From the NCBI GenBank assembly GCA_910589395.1, contig CAJUTL010000003.1:50166-114165 (forward strand): 64,000 nt of DNA, given 5' to 3'. Positions 27,121-35,519 of this stretch are shown piece after piece. The translations under genes and the position numbers were made by a program. This DNA comes from an uncultured Oscillospiraceae bacterium (lineage in GTDB: Bacteria; Bacillota_A; Clostridia; Oscillospirales; Acutalibacteraceae). Position 1 is the stretch's first letter. Every line of letters begins with the position of its first letter. The notes below the pieces were generated by a model. That model was not told the origin of the DNA, ran no database searches, and saw only the letters and a list, made by a program, of their open reading frames with translations.

Positions 27121-27323
27121 TTAGGCTCCACTTATTTATAAGGGGAGCTGTCACGGCAGCGCCGTGACTGAGGGGATCGTAACTAGAGATTCTATGATAG
27201 TCTCTGCGTGTGACTATCCCTTCCACCGAGTCTCACCTGTCGGTTCGGTCGGTTCGCACCAGCGTCCCAGTGGGACGCGCTCACCCGTCCGGCGATCCCC
27301 CTCCCCTTGCGGAGCAAGGGGAG
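27121..27323. repeat. Structured intergenic repeat with nested hairpins
   Basis: The gap between the kinase and ATPase genes carries GTCACGGC/GCCGTGAC (27150-27168), GCGTCCC/GGGACGC (27262-27278) and CTCCCCTTGC/GCAAGGGGAG (27301-27323), enclosed by GGGGATCG (27172-27179) and CGATCCCC (27293-27300). The tail GGGAGACTAAGGGCAGATA has a close match at about 59430. No coding potential. It looks like a mobile intergenic repeat rather than a specific regulatory RNA. Confidence 0.5.
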
Positions 27324-27392
27324 ACTAAGGGCAGATAGATTCCAACTTATCAAACTCAGCCCGCATTCGTAATTGCTAATTACTAATTCCCT

Positions 27393-28382
27393 TCAAAAGT
27401 GCTTCATCTTCTCCTTGTGAAGGAAAAGACGCACCTGGGTGCCCTTTCCCGGCTCAGAGGTGATTTCCATGGGGGTGCTGAGTTTTTTCAGGATCTGCCT
27501 GGTCAGATAAAGGCCCAGCCCGGAGGAGGTTTTTTCCTGCCTGCCGTTAAAGCCGGTAAAGCCCCGTTCGCAGATACGGGGAAGGTCCTCGGCGGAAATG
27601 CCGATGCCGGTATCCCGGATCGTCAGCACATCGTTTTCGTCCATGGAGATGGTGATGGTTCCGGTTTTTGTGTATTTCAGGGCGTTGGAAAGCAGCTGCT
27701 CCACGGCAAAGCCCAGCCACTTTTCATCGGTGAGGACCCGGTTTTCAAATTCCGGAAATTCCAGGGTCAGCTTTTGGTAGATGAACAGGGGAGCGAATTT
27801 TTTCACGGCCTGGCGGACAATATCATAAGCGGAGCAGGTTTCCAAACGGAGATCGGCGCTCATGGTTTCCATGCGCAGATAGCCCAGGGCCATTTCTACA
27901 TAACGCTCCACCTTAAAAAGCTCCTGGGCCAGAGCCTCGCTTTCCGCGCCGGGAGCGGATTGTAAAATCAGCCGCATGGCGGAAAGGGGCGTTTTGATCT
28001 GATGGACCCACAGGGTATAATATTCCAGCATATCCTGCCCCCGCTCCAGGGAAAGCTGTTCCAGCTCCTTCAGGCGCTTACAGAGAAGTTCCAGGGAATC
28101 CAGCAGCACGGTTTCCGGCAAAGTGCCGGAAATGGCCGGGATCTCCCACAGGGTGGAAAGGTTTTCCTGAAGCTGCTTCAGCTTCCGCACTTTCCGGTGA
28201 TAAAGTAAAAAATCCGGGATCGCGAAGCAGAGAACGGCAACAAACAGAATGGAAAAGGTGTAAAACAGGGGCTCTACTGGCAGGTCAAAAAGATAAAACA
28301 GAAAAACGGACAGCGCGGTAAGCACCGCGGCGCACAGCAGAGCCTTCCAGCGGTCCTTCCAATAATGTTTTAGCAAACGCAT
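27393..28382 (-). CDS. BceS-type intramembrane-sensing histidine kinase (329 aa)
   Basis: Two TM helices (about 15-33 and 38-58) joined by only a few residues, so there is no periplasmic sensor; this is the intramembrane-sensing design. Phospho-acceptor H127 in WVHQIKTPLSAMR, N-box AVEQLLSNALKYTK, G1 IRDTGIGISAEDLPRI, G2 SSGLGLYLTRQI. Known partners relay transport activity of the BceAB complex. The regulator gene lies 61 bp upstream on the same strand. Confidence 0.93.
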   Translation of the reverse strand: MRLLKHYWKDRWKALLCAAVLTALSVFLFYLFDLPVEPLFYTFSILFVAVLCFAIPDFLLYHRKVRKLKQLQENLSTLWEIPAISGTLPETVLLDSLELLCKRLKELEQLSLERGQDMLEYYTLWVHQIKTPLSAMRLILQSAPGAESEALAQELFKVERYVEMALGYLRMETMSADLRLETCSAYDIVRQAVKKFAPLFIYQKLTLEFPEFENRVLTDEKWLGFAVEQLLSNALKYTKTGTITISMDENDVLTIRDTGIGISAEDLPRICERGFTGFNGRQEKTSSGLGLYLTRQILKKLSTPMEITSEPGKGTQVRLFLHKEKMKHF

Positions 28383-28443
28383 GCTGTCACCGGCTTTCTA
28401 AGATGCTGAAATGGGTAAGGACGGGAAGAAATGACGGCTCCTT

Positions 28444-29115
28444 TCAGGAAATCAAATACCCGATCCCCTTTTTGGTCGTGATGAAATTCGGCAGCCCCAG
28501 CTCCTCCAGCTTTTTCCGCAGCCGGGTCATGTTGACTGTCAGAGTGTTGTCGTCAATAAACGCGTCGCTTTCCCACAGCCGGGTGATCAGGTCGCCCCGG
28601 CTCACCACATGGCCCGCGTTTTCCATCAGCACCTGAAGGATCCGAAACTCATTCTTTGTCAGCTCCAGCTTCCCTCCGGGGCAGGAAAGAGTGCAGGCGG
28701 AAAGATCCAGCAAAACACCCTTGTGCTCGATGAGGTTGGTGCTGCCCCGGAAGGAATAGGTTCTGCGCAGCACCGCCTGGATCTTCGCGGTGAGCACAGG
28801 AAGATCAAAGGGCTTGGGGATAAAATCATCGGCGCCCAGATCGATGGCGGTGATGATGTTCATGTTGTCTGAAGCAGAGGAAAGAAAAACGATCGGAACT
28901 TTGGAGCGCTTTCTGATCTCCTCGCACCAGTAGTAGCCGTTTCGGTGGGGCAGCCCGATATCCAAAAGCACCAGGTGGGGAGAAAATTCCGTAAATTCCT
29001 CCAGCACCAGCCGGAAATCCTGCACGGTCCGGATCTCATACCCCCACATGGTCAGGTGGTTTTCCACTGCCTTGGCGATCACGGGATCGTCCTCAATGAG
29101 ATAAATCTTATTCAT
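28444..29115 (-). CDS. BceR-type response regulator (OmpR family, 223 aa)
   Basis: Receiver with D9/D10, phospho-acceptor D52 in LLDIGLPHRNG and K101 in FIPKPFD, followed by a winged-helix OmpR-type DNA-binding domain (LTKNEFRILQVLMENAG ... DDNTLTVNMTRLRKKL). The ATG at 29115 is preferred to upstream starts because receiver homology begins there and GGGAGGG precedes it. Predicted target: the palindromes at 26954-27014. Confidence 0.94.
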   Translation of the reverse strand: MNKIYLIEDDPVIAKAVENHLTMWGYEIRTVQDFRLVLEEFTEFSPHLVLLDIGLPHRNGYYWCEEIRKRSKVPIVFLSSASDNMNIITAIDLGADDFIPKPFDLPVLTAKIQAVLRRTYSFRGSTNLIEHKGVLLDLSACTLSCPGGKLELTKNEFRILQVLMENAGHVVSRGDLITRLWESDAFIDDNTLTVNMTRLRKKLEELGLPNFITTKKGIGYLIS

Positions 29116-29150
29116 TTCCACGGCGCCCTCCCTGCTTTTCCACAATTTGC

Positions 29151-29873
29151 TTACAGTCTGTACAGCAGCTCCAAAATTTCCTGATAGCTTTTTGCCTGAT
29201 AGGTATAGGGCACGCTGCCGGAAGCGTCCTGCCAGGCCCCGGTGTACCAAATGCTGTCAAGCCCGGCGTTTACCGCGCCCTGCATATCGGAGGTAAGGGA
29301 ATCGCCGATCACAACGGCCCGCTCCTTTTCAAAGCCGGGAATATGGTCAAATACATATTGAAAATACCGGGGATCGGGCTTTCCCACGCCTACGGCGTCT
29401 GAAACGAAAACGTCCCGCAGATAGGGAAGAAGGCCGGAGCGCTCCAGCCGGGTGCGCTGGGAAACGGCGTTGCCGTTTGTGATAAGATAGAGAGAGAAGT
29501 CCTCCGAAAGTTTCTTTACCAGCTCCAAAGCGCCGGGATATACCGCGCCGCCCTGACCCAGAAAGGTAAAGTACAGGCGGTTCATTTCATCGGGATCGCC
29601 GGAAAGGCCGGTTTCCGCGAGGAAGTCTACAAAACGGTTTCGGAACAGCTCTGGCTTTGTGCATTCCTGCTTCTCAAATTTGTCCCACCATCTGGTATTG
29701 CAGACTTCATAAGCTTCCAGCATAGCCGGGGAGTAGGGAATACGCTCAGAAAAACCGCAGCTTTCGTAAAGGCTTTGGAAGGCGGCGGTCATATCCGCGT
29801 CGAAATCCAGAAGCGTGCGGTCGGCGTCAAACAGAAGAAAACGATATTTCCGAAAGCTTGTCTGATCCGTCAT
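29151..29873 (-). CDS. HAD hydrolase, YjjG/YfnB-like noncanonical nucleotidase (240 aa)
   Basis: HAD motif I FDADRTLLDFD (nucleophile Asp first, general acid Asp second, with the common GT replaced by RT), motif II in LYLITNGN, motif III/IV in VGVGKPDPRYF and VVIGDSLTSDMQGA. The set and the DADRTLLDFD form are typical of pyrimidine/noncanonical nucleotide 5'-nucleotidases. ATG at 29873 follows GGAGG; 35 bp upstream of the regulator gene and so possibly in the same transcript. Confidence 0.85.
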   Translation of the reverse strand: MTDQTSFRKYRFLLFDADRTLLDFDADMTAAFQSLYESCGFSERIPYSPAMLEAYEVCNTRWWDKFEKQECTKPELFRNRFVDFLAETGLSGDPDEMNRLYFTFLGQGGAVYPGALELVKKLSEDFSLYLITNGNAVSQRTRLERSGLLPYLRDVFVSDAVGVGKPDPRYFQYVFDHIPGFEKERAVVIGDSLTSDMQGAVNAGLDSIWYTGAWQDASGSVPYTYQAKSYQEILELLYRL

Positions 29874-29986
29874 GGGGGAAGCCTCCACAGCATAAATTTG
29901 TCCATATGATACTTCAAAATCATTTTGGTGTCAAATAGAAGAAAGCGCGGTTTTTCCCGCTTTTCAAAAAGAAAGGAACAGCAGCA

Positions 29987-31285
29987 ATGGGAAAATTCAA
30001 TTTGAAAAAATACAATTACGTGATCCTATGGCTTTCTTTGGTATTGACAGTGGGGATCGTATGGCTTTTCGGCAAAGGACTGCCAAAGGGAAATGCTCCG
30101 GTAAACAGTGCGCCCTTATCCTCTGTATCTTCCTCCGCTCCCGCACCGGCGGAAAGCATTTTGAATCTGCCGGCGGAGGAACCCCGGGAACAGACCATGC
30201 TTTCCGGCGTTTGGGTCCCTTATATGTCCCTCTCCACGGCGGAGCATACCCAGGCGGCCTTTGAGGAGAATTTTAAAAAGATCGCGGACTCTGCCAGGGA
30301 AAAGGGGATCAATGCCCTGTTTGTCCATGTGCGTCCCTTTTGCGACGCTTTGTACCCCTCCAAGCTGTACCCCTGGTCCCACATCCTCACCGGAGAGCAG
30401 GGAAAGGACCCCGGCTTTGATCCGCTGGCCTTTATGGTAGAATACGCCCACAGCCAGGGCATGGAATTCCACGCCTGGCTGAACCCGCTGCGGGTCAAGA
30501 CCCCGGAGACTCCGGCGGAGCTGGGAGCGGAAAACCCCTATACGCTGCTGGGGGAGGAAAGTCCCTATTACTTTATGGAATACGGCGGCGGGATCTATCT
30601 GGATCCAGCCTATCCTTACGTGCGCGGGATGATTGCCGATGGGGCTGCGGAGATCGTGGAAAATTATGAGGTAGATGGGATCCATTTTGACGATTATTTC
30701 TACCCCAGCGAGGAGGAAGAGCTGGATCGGGAAGCCTATGAGCTGTACACTCAGTCGGTGGAAGAACCGCTTCCTCTTTTGGAATGGCGGCAGGCCAATG
30801 TAAGCGCCATGGTGCAGGAAGTATATGAAAAGGTAAAAAAAGCGAATCCAAAGGCGGTATTCGGTATCTCCCCCCAGGGCAATCTGGAAAATGATAAAAA
30901 CATGGGGGCAGATGTGAAGGCCTGGTGTGCGGTCCCGGGATATCTTGATTATATCTGCCCCCAGCTTTACTACAGCTTTGAAAACCCGGCGCTGGGGTAT
31001 TCCCAGGCGCTGGAGGAGTGGACTTCTCTCACTAGGCACGATGGGTTGAAGCTTTACGCAGGCCTGGCGCTCTATAAGGCCGGAAGCGACGCGGACAGCG
31101 GCACCTGGCAGCTGTCCGGCGATATCATCAAGCGGCAGATCGAAGAGGCTAAGGCCGCCCAGTGCAGCGGCATTCTGCTGTATTCCTCCGATTATCTCGA
31201 TACAGAGCAGACAGCGCAGGAAGTGCAAAACGCCGTGGAGGTGCTGGCGCCCCCAGCGGCCGGGGAGGCTGATCCGGAAAAATAA
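29987..31285 (+). CDS. GHL10/DUF187-type glycosidase-like protein, membrane-anchored (432 aa)
   Basis: N-terminal signal anchor (about residues 11-30), Ser/Ala/Pro linker to about 60, then the YngK/DUF187 domain: GVWVPYMSLS, INALFVHVRPFCDALYPS, GMEFHAWLNPLR, VDGIHFDDYFYP and the acidic pair around FDDYFYPSE. Family members act on or bind cell-envelope or extracellular glycans; the chemistry is not well settled. Extracellular location predicted. Divergent from the HAD gene. A short CG-rich hairpin lies at about 29943-29962 in the leader. Confidence 0.85.
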   Translation: MGKFNLKKYNYVILWLSLVLTVGIVWLFGKGLPKGNAPVNSAPLSSVSSSAPAPAESILNLPAEEPREQTMLSGVWVPYMSLSTAEHTQAAFEENFKKIADSAREKGINALFVHVRPFCDALYPSKLYPWSHILTGEQGKDPGFDPLAFMVEYAHSQGMEFHAWLNPLRVKTPETPAELGAENPYTLLGEESPYYFMEYGGGIYLDPAYPYVRGMIADGAAEIVENYEVDGIHFDDYFYPSEEEELDREAYELYTQSVEEPLPLLEWRQANVSAMVQEVYEKVKKANPKAVFGISPQGNLENDKNMGADVKAWCAVPGYLDYICPQLYYSFENPALGYSQALEEWTSLTRHDGLKLYAGLALYKAGSDADSGTWQLSGDIIKRQIEEAKAAQCSGILLYSSDYLDTEQTAQEVQNAVEVLAPPAAGEADPEK

Positions 31286-31325
31286 GTAATTAGCAATTAG
31301 CGGTTAAGAATGTGGGCAGAATTCG

Positions 31326-31434
31326 GTAAATTGGGATTTTCGGTGAGGCACCGCAGCCGCTCGTGAAGCTGCTTGGTGCGGGAAGTTGATCACTGACCCG
31401 ACCGTTAGTAAGCAGATAAATTGGAATTTGGCGG
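31326..31434. repeat. Intergenic repeat, family R2 (about 105 bp)
   Basis: Unit bounded by TAAATTGGGATTTT and TAAATTGGAATTT with core CTCGTGAAGCTGCTTGGTGC and TGACCCGACC. The reverse complement of this unit occurs twice in tandem at 59682-59873. The 882-bp gap 31286-32167 contains no credible gene. Confidence 0.6.
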
Positions 31435-31454
31435 TTATTCACTCACCTCTCTCC

Positions 31455-31588
31455 TGTCATCCTGAGCAGACAAGCACAAAAAGCTATAGCTTTTTAACCT
31501 TGCTTTCTCGGCGAAGGATCTCGTCCTTTGGCTCTTTACTCAGGAATTAAGGGCGAGATTCTTCGTCACGCTGTTCCTCAGAATGACA
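31455..31588. repeat. Intergenic repeat, family R1, copy 1
   Basis: Runs from TGTCATCCTGAG to CTCAGAATGACA, so its ends are roughly inverted, with internal GAAGGATCTCGTCCTTTG and GGGCGAGATTCTTCG. Related copies: 31646-31786, 48850-48909, 59504-59623, 59893-59994. Confidence 0.6.
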
Positions 31589-31645
31589 AGGAGGGCAATT
31601 AGTACGATAAATTGGAATTTGGCGGTTACTTGCTCATTTTCCAAC

Positions 31646-31786
31646 TGTCATTACTGAGCAGAAAGCAAGGAGAACCTTGCTTTCTTGGCGAAGGATTTCG
31701 TCCTTTGTCCTTTTATCCGGAAAATTAAGGGCGGGATTCTTCGCCGGGAAAGCGGAGTTTACTCCGCTTTTTGCTCAGTAATGACA
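31646..31786. repeat. Intergenic repeat, family R1, copy 2
   Basis: TGTCATTACTGAGCA at one end, TGCTCAGTAATGACA at the other (perfect 15-bp terminal inverted repeat), with inner hairpins AAGCAAGG/CCTTGCTT and AAAGCGGAGT/ACTCCGCTTT and the GAAGGATTTCGTCCTTTG core. Confidence 0.65.
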
Positions 31787-31939
31787 AAGGAGGGGGCCTG
31801 CTCTTTTCTAACGACTAACAACTAACGGCTAACGACTAGTTCGCTCAGCTCCCGCCTTTCATTCCTGTCAAAAATTTTTGGTTATCCGCGGCTGATTTTA
31901 TCAAAAGAACCTATAATGAACCGAAGAACGCTTCCTCTA

Positions 31940-31969
31940 TTGACGGAAAGCGCCGGAAAGTGCTATACT
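31940..31969 (+). promoter_or_regulatory. Predicted promoter of the XRE-cupin gene
   Basis: TTGACG (31940-31945), 18-bp spacer, TATACT (31964-31969). It is 199 bp upstream of the ATG, with a 162-bp inverted-repeat element in between. Confidence 0.55.
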
Positions 31970-31985
31970 TTTTGCGGCTAAATTA

Positions 31986-32147
31986 AGAACCTGTATTCAC
32001 AACCTGCAAACGCCGTCTGAGCGGACTTCTTCGTGCTGCTCGTCGTTAAATTTGTTTGCCATACGACAGTATGCCTGCCCAAATTTGCCTAGAGCAACAC
32101 GAAAAATTCTCGCTCTTCCGGCATCTTCGGTTATGAATACAGGTTCT
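31986..32147. repeat. MITE-like element with 19-bp terminal inverted repeats
   Basis: AGAACCTGTATTCACAACC (31986-32004) is the reverse complement of 32129-32147 with one mismatch. No protein-coding content seen. It lies between the predicted promoter and the start of the XRE-cupin gene, so it would be transcribed as a long hairpin leader. Confidence 0.65.
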
Positions 32148-32167
32148 AAGAAAAAGGAGTAAGGGAT

Positions 32168-32716
32168 ATGAGCGAGATCAACGAGATCGGGGCCCGCCTG
32201 CGGGAGCTGCGGGAAGTCAGCGAATATACGGTAGAGCAGGTCGCTGCCGAATTGGGGCTCGAACCGGAACTGTACCGCTCTTACGAGGAAGACGGCAAGG
32301 ATATTCCCATCAGCGTTATTTTCGGGGTAGCCAATATGTTCGGCGTGGATTTCACGGAGATCGTCACCGGCTCTCCCGCCCGGCTGGATACCTACCACAT
32401 CGTAAAGCGCGGGGACGGCAAGGTGGTAAACAGGAACCCGGAATACCACTTTGAGGATCTGGCGTACCGCTATGCGGACAAGATCATGCAGCCGCTGCTG
32501 GTCACACTGGAGCCCACAGATACGCCCGCCAAGCTGATCACCCATTCCGGCCAGGAATTCAACATGGTGCTGGAGGGCACGGTGATCCTCTGTATCGGAG
32601 ATAAGGAATTTTCCCTGACGGCGGGAGATTCCATCTATTTCAACCCCGCCATTCCTCACGGCCAGCGCTGCGGCGGCACAGAAAAAGCCAGGTTCCTGAC
32701 AATGATCGCCGAGTAG
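32168..32716 (+). CDS. XRE family regulator with C-terminal cupin domain (182 aa)
   Basis: HTH_XRE domain (about 8-62; IGARLRELREVSEYTVEQVA, then a recognition-helix region EPELYRSYEEDG) and a cupin barrel (about 105-178; HSGQEFNMVLEGTVILCIG, LTAGDSIYFNPAIPHGQRC). Typical length. AAGGAGTAAGGG site before the ATG. It is followed by an acyl-CoA synthetase gene. Such pairs are frequent in Clostridia; the cupin probably senses a small acid or its CoA ester. Confidence 0.92.
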   Translation: MSEINEIGARLRELREVSEYTVEQVAAELGLEPELYRSYEEDGKDIPISVIFGVANMFGVDFTEIVTGSPARLDTYHIVKRGDGKVVNRNPEYHFEDLAYRYADKIMQPLLVTLEPTDTPAKLITHSGQEFNMVLEGTVILCIGDKEFSLTAGDSIYFNPAIPHGQRCGGTEKARFLTMIAE

Positions 32717-32823
32717 GCGATCATTTGGATCGCTGAATAGACGGCGGTTTACGCCCATCGGAATTTGAAAACAGCTGCTGCCGCGATTTGCTGACCGGCA
32801 GGGCAAGGAAGGAAGAATGCCCC

Positions 32824-34500
32824 ATGGATATGCTGCTCAAAAAATATCTTCCCAGGATCGAGTTCGATTCCTATGAGGATTTCAAAAATAATTTCAAAAT
32901 AAACGCGCCGGAGGATTTCAACTTCGGTTACGACGTAGTGGATGCCTGGGCCGAAGCCGAGCCGGAGAAGCGGGCGCTGGTCTGGTGCAACGAGGCCAAT
33001 GAAGAAAAGATCTTTACCTTTACGGAGATCAAGCGGCTTTCCAATCAGGCGGCAAATTTCTTCCGCGGCCTGGGAGTGAAAAAAGGCTCGGTAGTTATGC
33101 TGATCCTGCGCCGACGCTGGGAATACTGGATCTGTGCCACGGCGCTGCACAAGCTGGGGGCCACTTTGATCCCCGGCACCCTGCAACTGACGAAAAAAGA
33201 TATCGTATATCGGGGCAATTCCGCTCAGGTGTGCGCCGTGGTATGCGTCAACGACCCCTTTGTGGTCTCCCAGGTGGAGGCCGCTGAGGGAGAGATCCCT
33301 TCTCTGAAAAACAAGATCATGGTGCAGGAGCACCGGGAAGGCTGGCTGGATTTTAACGATGAGATCGCGAAATTTCCGGAGGAGTTCCCCCGCCCCACAG
33401 GGGAGGAAGCCACCCGGTGGAGTGATATCATGCTGGTGTATTTCACCTCCGGCACCACGGGAATGCCCAAAATGGTACAGCACAATTTTCTGTATCCCCT
33501 GGGCCATATCATCACGGCAAAATACTGGCAGAGAGTGGAGGAAAACCGCCTGCATATAAGCGTGTCCGATTCCGGCTGGGCAAAATTTGGCTGGGGGAAG
33601 ATCTATGGGCAGTGGCTTAGCGGCGCCACGATTTTCTGCTATGACATGGAGGGCAAATTTGAGCCGAAGCACCTGCTGGAAAAGGTGGAAAAGTACAAGG
33701 TGACCACCTTCTGCGCACCTCCCACTACCTTCCGCTTCATGCTTCAGGAGGATCTGTCAAAGTATGATCTTTCCTGTATTCACCACTGCGTTACCGCCGG
33801 AGAGCCCTTGAATCCGGAGGTCACCAAGCGCTGGAAGGAGTATACGGGCCTACAGATCTACGAGGGCTTCGGCCAGTCCGAGGGCCCGGTGCTGCTGGCG
33901 AATTTCTATCCCTGGGTCACGCCGATCCCCGGCTCTACCGGAAAGCCCTCTCCGCTTTATGATATCCAGCTGGTGGATAAGGACGGCAAGCTCTGTGAAG
34001 ACGGCGACGAGGGCTCTCTCACCATCATGGACGTAAAAAATCACCCTCCTGTGGGTTTGTTTACCGGGTATTTCCGCAACCCGGAAATGACGGAGGAGCA
34101 CCTGGGCGGCATAGGCTATAACACCGGCGATATGCTATGGCGGGACAGCGACGGCTATTTCTGGTTTGTGGGCCGCAACGACGACGTGATCAAATGCTCC
34201 GGCTACCGCATTGGGCCCTTTGAGGTGGAATCCGCCCTGATCGAGCACCCGGCGGTGGTGGAATGCGCCATCACTGGCGCGCCCGACCCCATTCGGGGCC
34301 AGGTGGTAAAGGCCACCATCGTGCTGGCGAAGGGCTATGAGGGCACTCCTGAACTGACAAAGGAGCTGCAAAACTATGTGAAAAAGGTCACCGCGCCTTA
34401 TAAATACCCCCGCGTGGTGGAGTATGTGGAAGAGCTGCCCAAAACCCTGGGCGGCAAGATCAAGCGGGCGGAGATCCGCAAAGCGGACGAGCAGAAGTGA
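32824..34500 (+). CDS. AMP-dependent acyl-CoA synthetase (ACS/MACS-like, 558 aa)
   Basis: ANL-family ligase: P-loop YFTSGTTGMPKM, A5 motif YEGFGQSEGPVL, A7/A8 TGDMLWRDSDGYFWFVGR and DDVIKCSGYRIGPFEVE, catalytic Lys in KTLGGKIKR near the C-terminus. Forms acyl-AMP and then acyl-CoA from a carboxylic acid. ATG at 32824 preferred to 32788 because AAGGAAGGA precedes it at a normal distance. Acid specificity (acetate, medium-chain or aromatic) cannot be read from the sequence. Predicted to be controlled by the XRE-cupin gene upstream. Confidence 0.9.
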   Translation: MDMLLKKYLPRIEFDSYEDFKNNFKINAPEDFNFGYDVVDAWAEAEPEKRALVWCNEANEEKIFTFTEIKRLSNQAANFFRGLGVKKGSVVMLILRRRWEYWICATALHKLGATLIPGTLQLTKKDIVYRGNSAQVCAVVCVNDPFVVSQVEAAEGEIPSLKNKIMVQEHREGWLDFNDEIAKFPEEFPRPTGEEATRWSDIMLVYFTSGTTGMPKMVQHNFLYPLGHIITAKYWQRVEENRLHISVSDSGWAKFGWGKIYGQWLSGATIFCYDMEGKFEPKHLLEKVEKYKVTTFCAPPTTFRFMLQEDLSKYDLSCIHHCVTAGEPLNPEVTKRWKEYTGLQIYEGFGQSEGPVLLANFYPWVTPIPGSTGKPSPLYDIQLVDKDGKLCEDGDEGSLTIMDVKNHPPVGLFTGYFRNPEMTEEHLGGIGYNTGDMLWRDSDGYFWFVGRNDDVIKCSGYRIGPFEVESALIEHPAVVECAITGAPDPIRGQVVKATIVLAKGYEGTPELTKELQNYVKKVTAPYKYPRVVEYVEELPKTLGGKIKRAEIRKADEQK

Positions 34501-34510
34501 GAGGGTTTTC

Positions 34511-34987
34511 ATGAAGGCAGGGCAGAAGCCGAAAAACACGTGGTTCGACTGGCTCTTGACCGTTTTGGGCTTGGGCGCTCTGGCGGCGGTAAGCCTTTAT
34601 GTTGCCCTTTGCTGGGAACAGCTTCCGGCGGAGCTTCCCACCCATTTCAACGCCGCCGGGGAGATGGACGCTTTCGGCGGAAAAGCTTCCCTTCTGGGGC
34701 TTTTGGCCATCGCCTGGGCACTGTACGGGATCATTTCCTTGATCGAAGCGATTCCCGCTGTGTGGAATACCGGGACAAAAACCACTCCGGAAAACAGCAG
34801 AGCCGTATATCGAACTGTCAAAACCATGCTGTCCGTCCTGAAGCTGACGCTTGCCCTGTTTTTCGCCTATGTAATCTTGTGCGCCGCCCTGTGCAGACCC
34901 TTAACCCCCTTTGCCATGCCGGTGTATCTTCTCGCCATTTTCGGCACGCTCCTATGGTGCGGCATTCGCATTTTCAAAAAACGATAA
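34511..34987 (+). CDS. DUF1648-containing membrane protein (158 aa)
   Basis: Four predicted membrane helices. The DUF1648 motif LPTHFNAAGEMDAFGGK follows the first helix. ATG at 34511 follows GAGGG and starts 10 bp after the acyl-CoA synthetase stop, so the two are likely co-transcribed. The domain is also found in SdpI-like immunity proteins, but this short version has no clear assigned function. Confidence 0.85.
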   Translation: MKAGQKPKNTWFDWLLTVLGLGALAAVSLYVALCWEQLPAELPTHFNAAGEMDAFGGKASLLGLLAIAWALYGIISLIEAIPAVWNTGTKTTPENSRAVYRTVKTMLSVLKLTLALFFAYVILCAALCRPLTPFAMPVYLLAIFGTLLWCGIRIFKKR

Positions 34988-34996
34988 AATATAGAA

Positions 34997-35029
34997 AGGC
35001 TGCTTCCCACCGGGAAGCAGCCTTTTTTC
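34997..35029. terminator. Rho-independent terminator between convergent genes
   Basis: AGGCTGCTTCCC / GGGAAGCAGCCT stem (34997-35008, 35012-35023) with ACC loop and six Ts. It serves the synthetase/DUF1648 transcript; the opposite strand has a short T run too. Confidence 0.85.
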
Positions 35030-35056
35030 TAACTACTAACAATTAATTACTAACAA

Positions 35057-35482
35057 CTAACCGTGGCAAGCCTCGCACTCCGGAATTTCCCCCACAATGG
35101 GCGTGGGGTCAATGCCCTGCCGCCTGTAGTAATCCGCCACGGCGGATTTGATGGCCTGTTCCGCCAGTACGGAGCAATGCACCTTTACCGGCGGCAAACC
35201 GTCCAGGGCCTCCATGACCGCCTTGTTGGTGAGCTTCAAGGCGTCGTCAATGGACTTTCCCTTGATCATTTCGGTTGCCATGCTGCTGGTGGCGATGGCC
35301 GCCCCGCAGCCGAAGGTCATAAAGGAAACATCGGTGATGATGTTGTTTTCCACCTTGAGATACATTCTCATGATATCGCCGCATTTCGGGTTTCCCACCT
35401 CGCCCACGCCGCTGGGGTCTTTCATTTCTCCCACATTTCTGGGATTGGAAAAGTGATCCATTACCTTTGCGCTGTATGCCAT
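35057..35482 (-). CDS. iscU: Iron-sulfur cluster assembly scaffold, IscU/NifU type (141 aa)
   Basis: Fe-S scaffold. The three cluster-binding Cys are present: C34 in GNPKCGDIM, C59 in FGCGAAIA and C103 in VHCSVLAEQA, with the Asp of CGD. A C-terminal CEACHG adds two Cys, a form common in Clostridia NifU-like scaffolds. Co-transcribed with the cysteine desulfurase 38 bp upstream. The nifU name is used for the same protein in Clostridia annotation. Confidence 0.93.
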   Translation of the reverse strand: MAYSAKVMDHFSNPRNVGEMKDPSGVGEVGNPKCGDIMRMYLKVENNIITDVSFMTFGCGAAIATSSMATEMIKGKSIDDALKLTNKAVMEALDGLPPVKVHCSVLAEQAIKSAVADYYRRQGIDPTPIVGEIPECEACHG

Positions 35483-35519
35483 ATTACATTTCCTTTCCTG
35501 AAAGCTGTACGCTTTATTA

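Noticed and set aside
27121..27323. tRNA or known riboswitch in the gap
   Set aside because: No cloverleaf with T-arm GTTCRA box and acceptor pairing was found, and the pairing pattern matches no riboswitch I know.
31326..31786. Possible CRISPR array in the repeat-rich gap
   Set aside because: Repeats are long, diverged and in mixed orientation, with no regular spacer pattern.
31997..32806. 269-aa minus-strand frame
   Set aside because: Covers the MITE-like element and the antisense of the XRE-cupin gene; no motif or start site.
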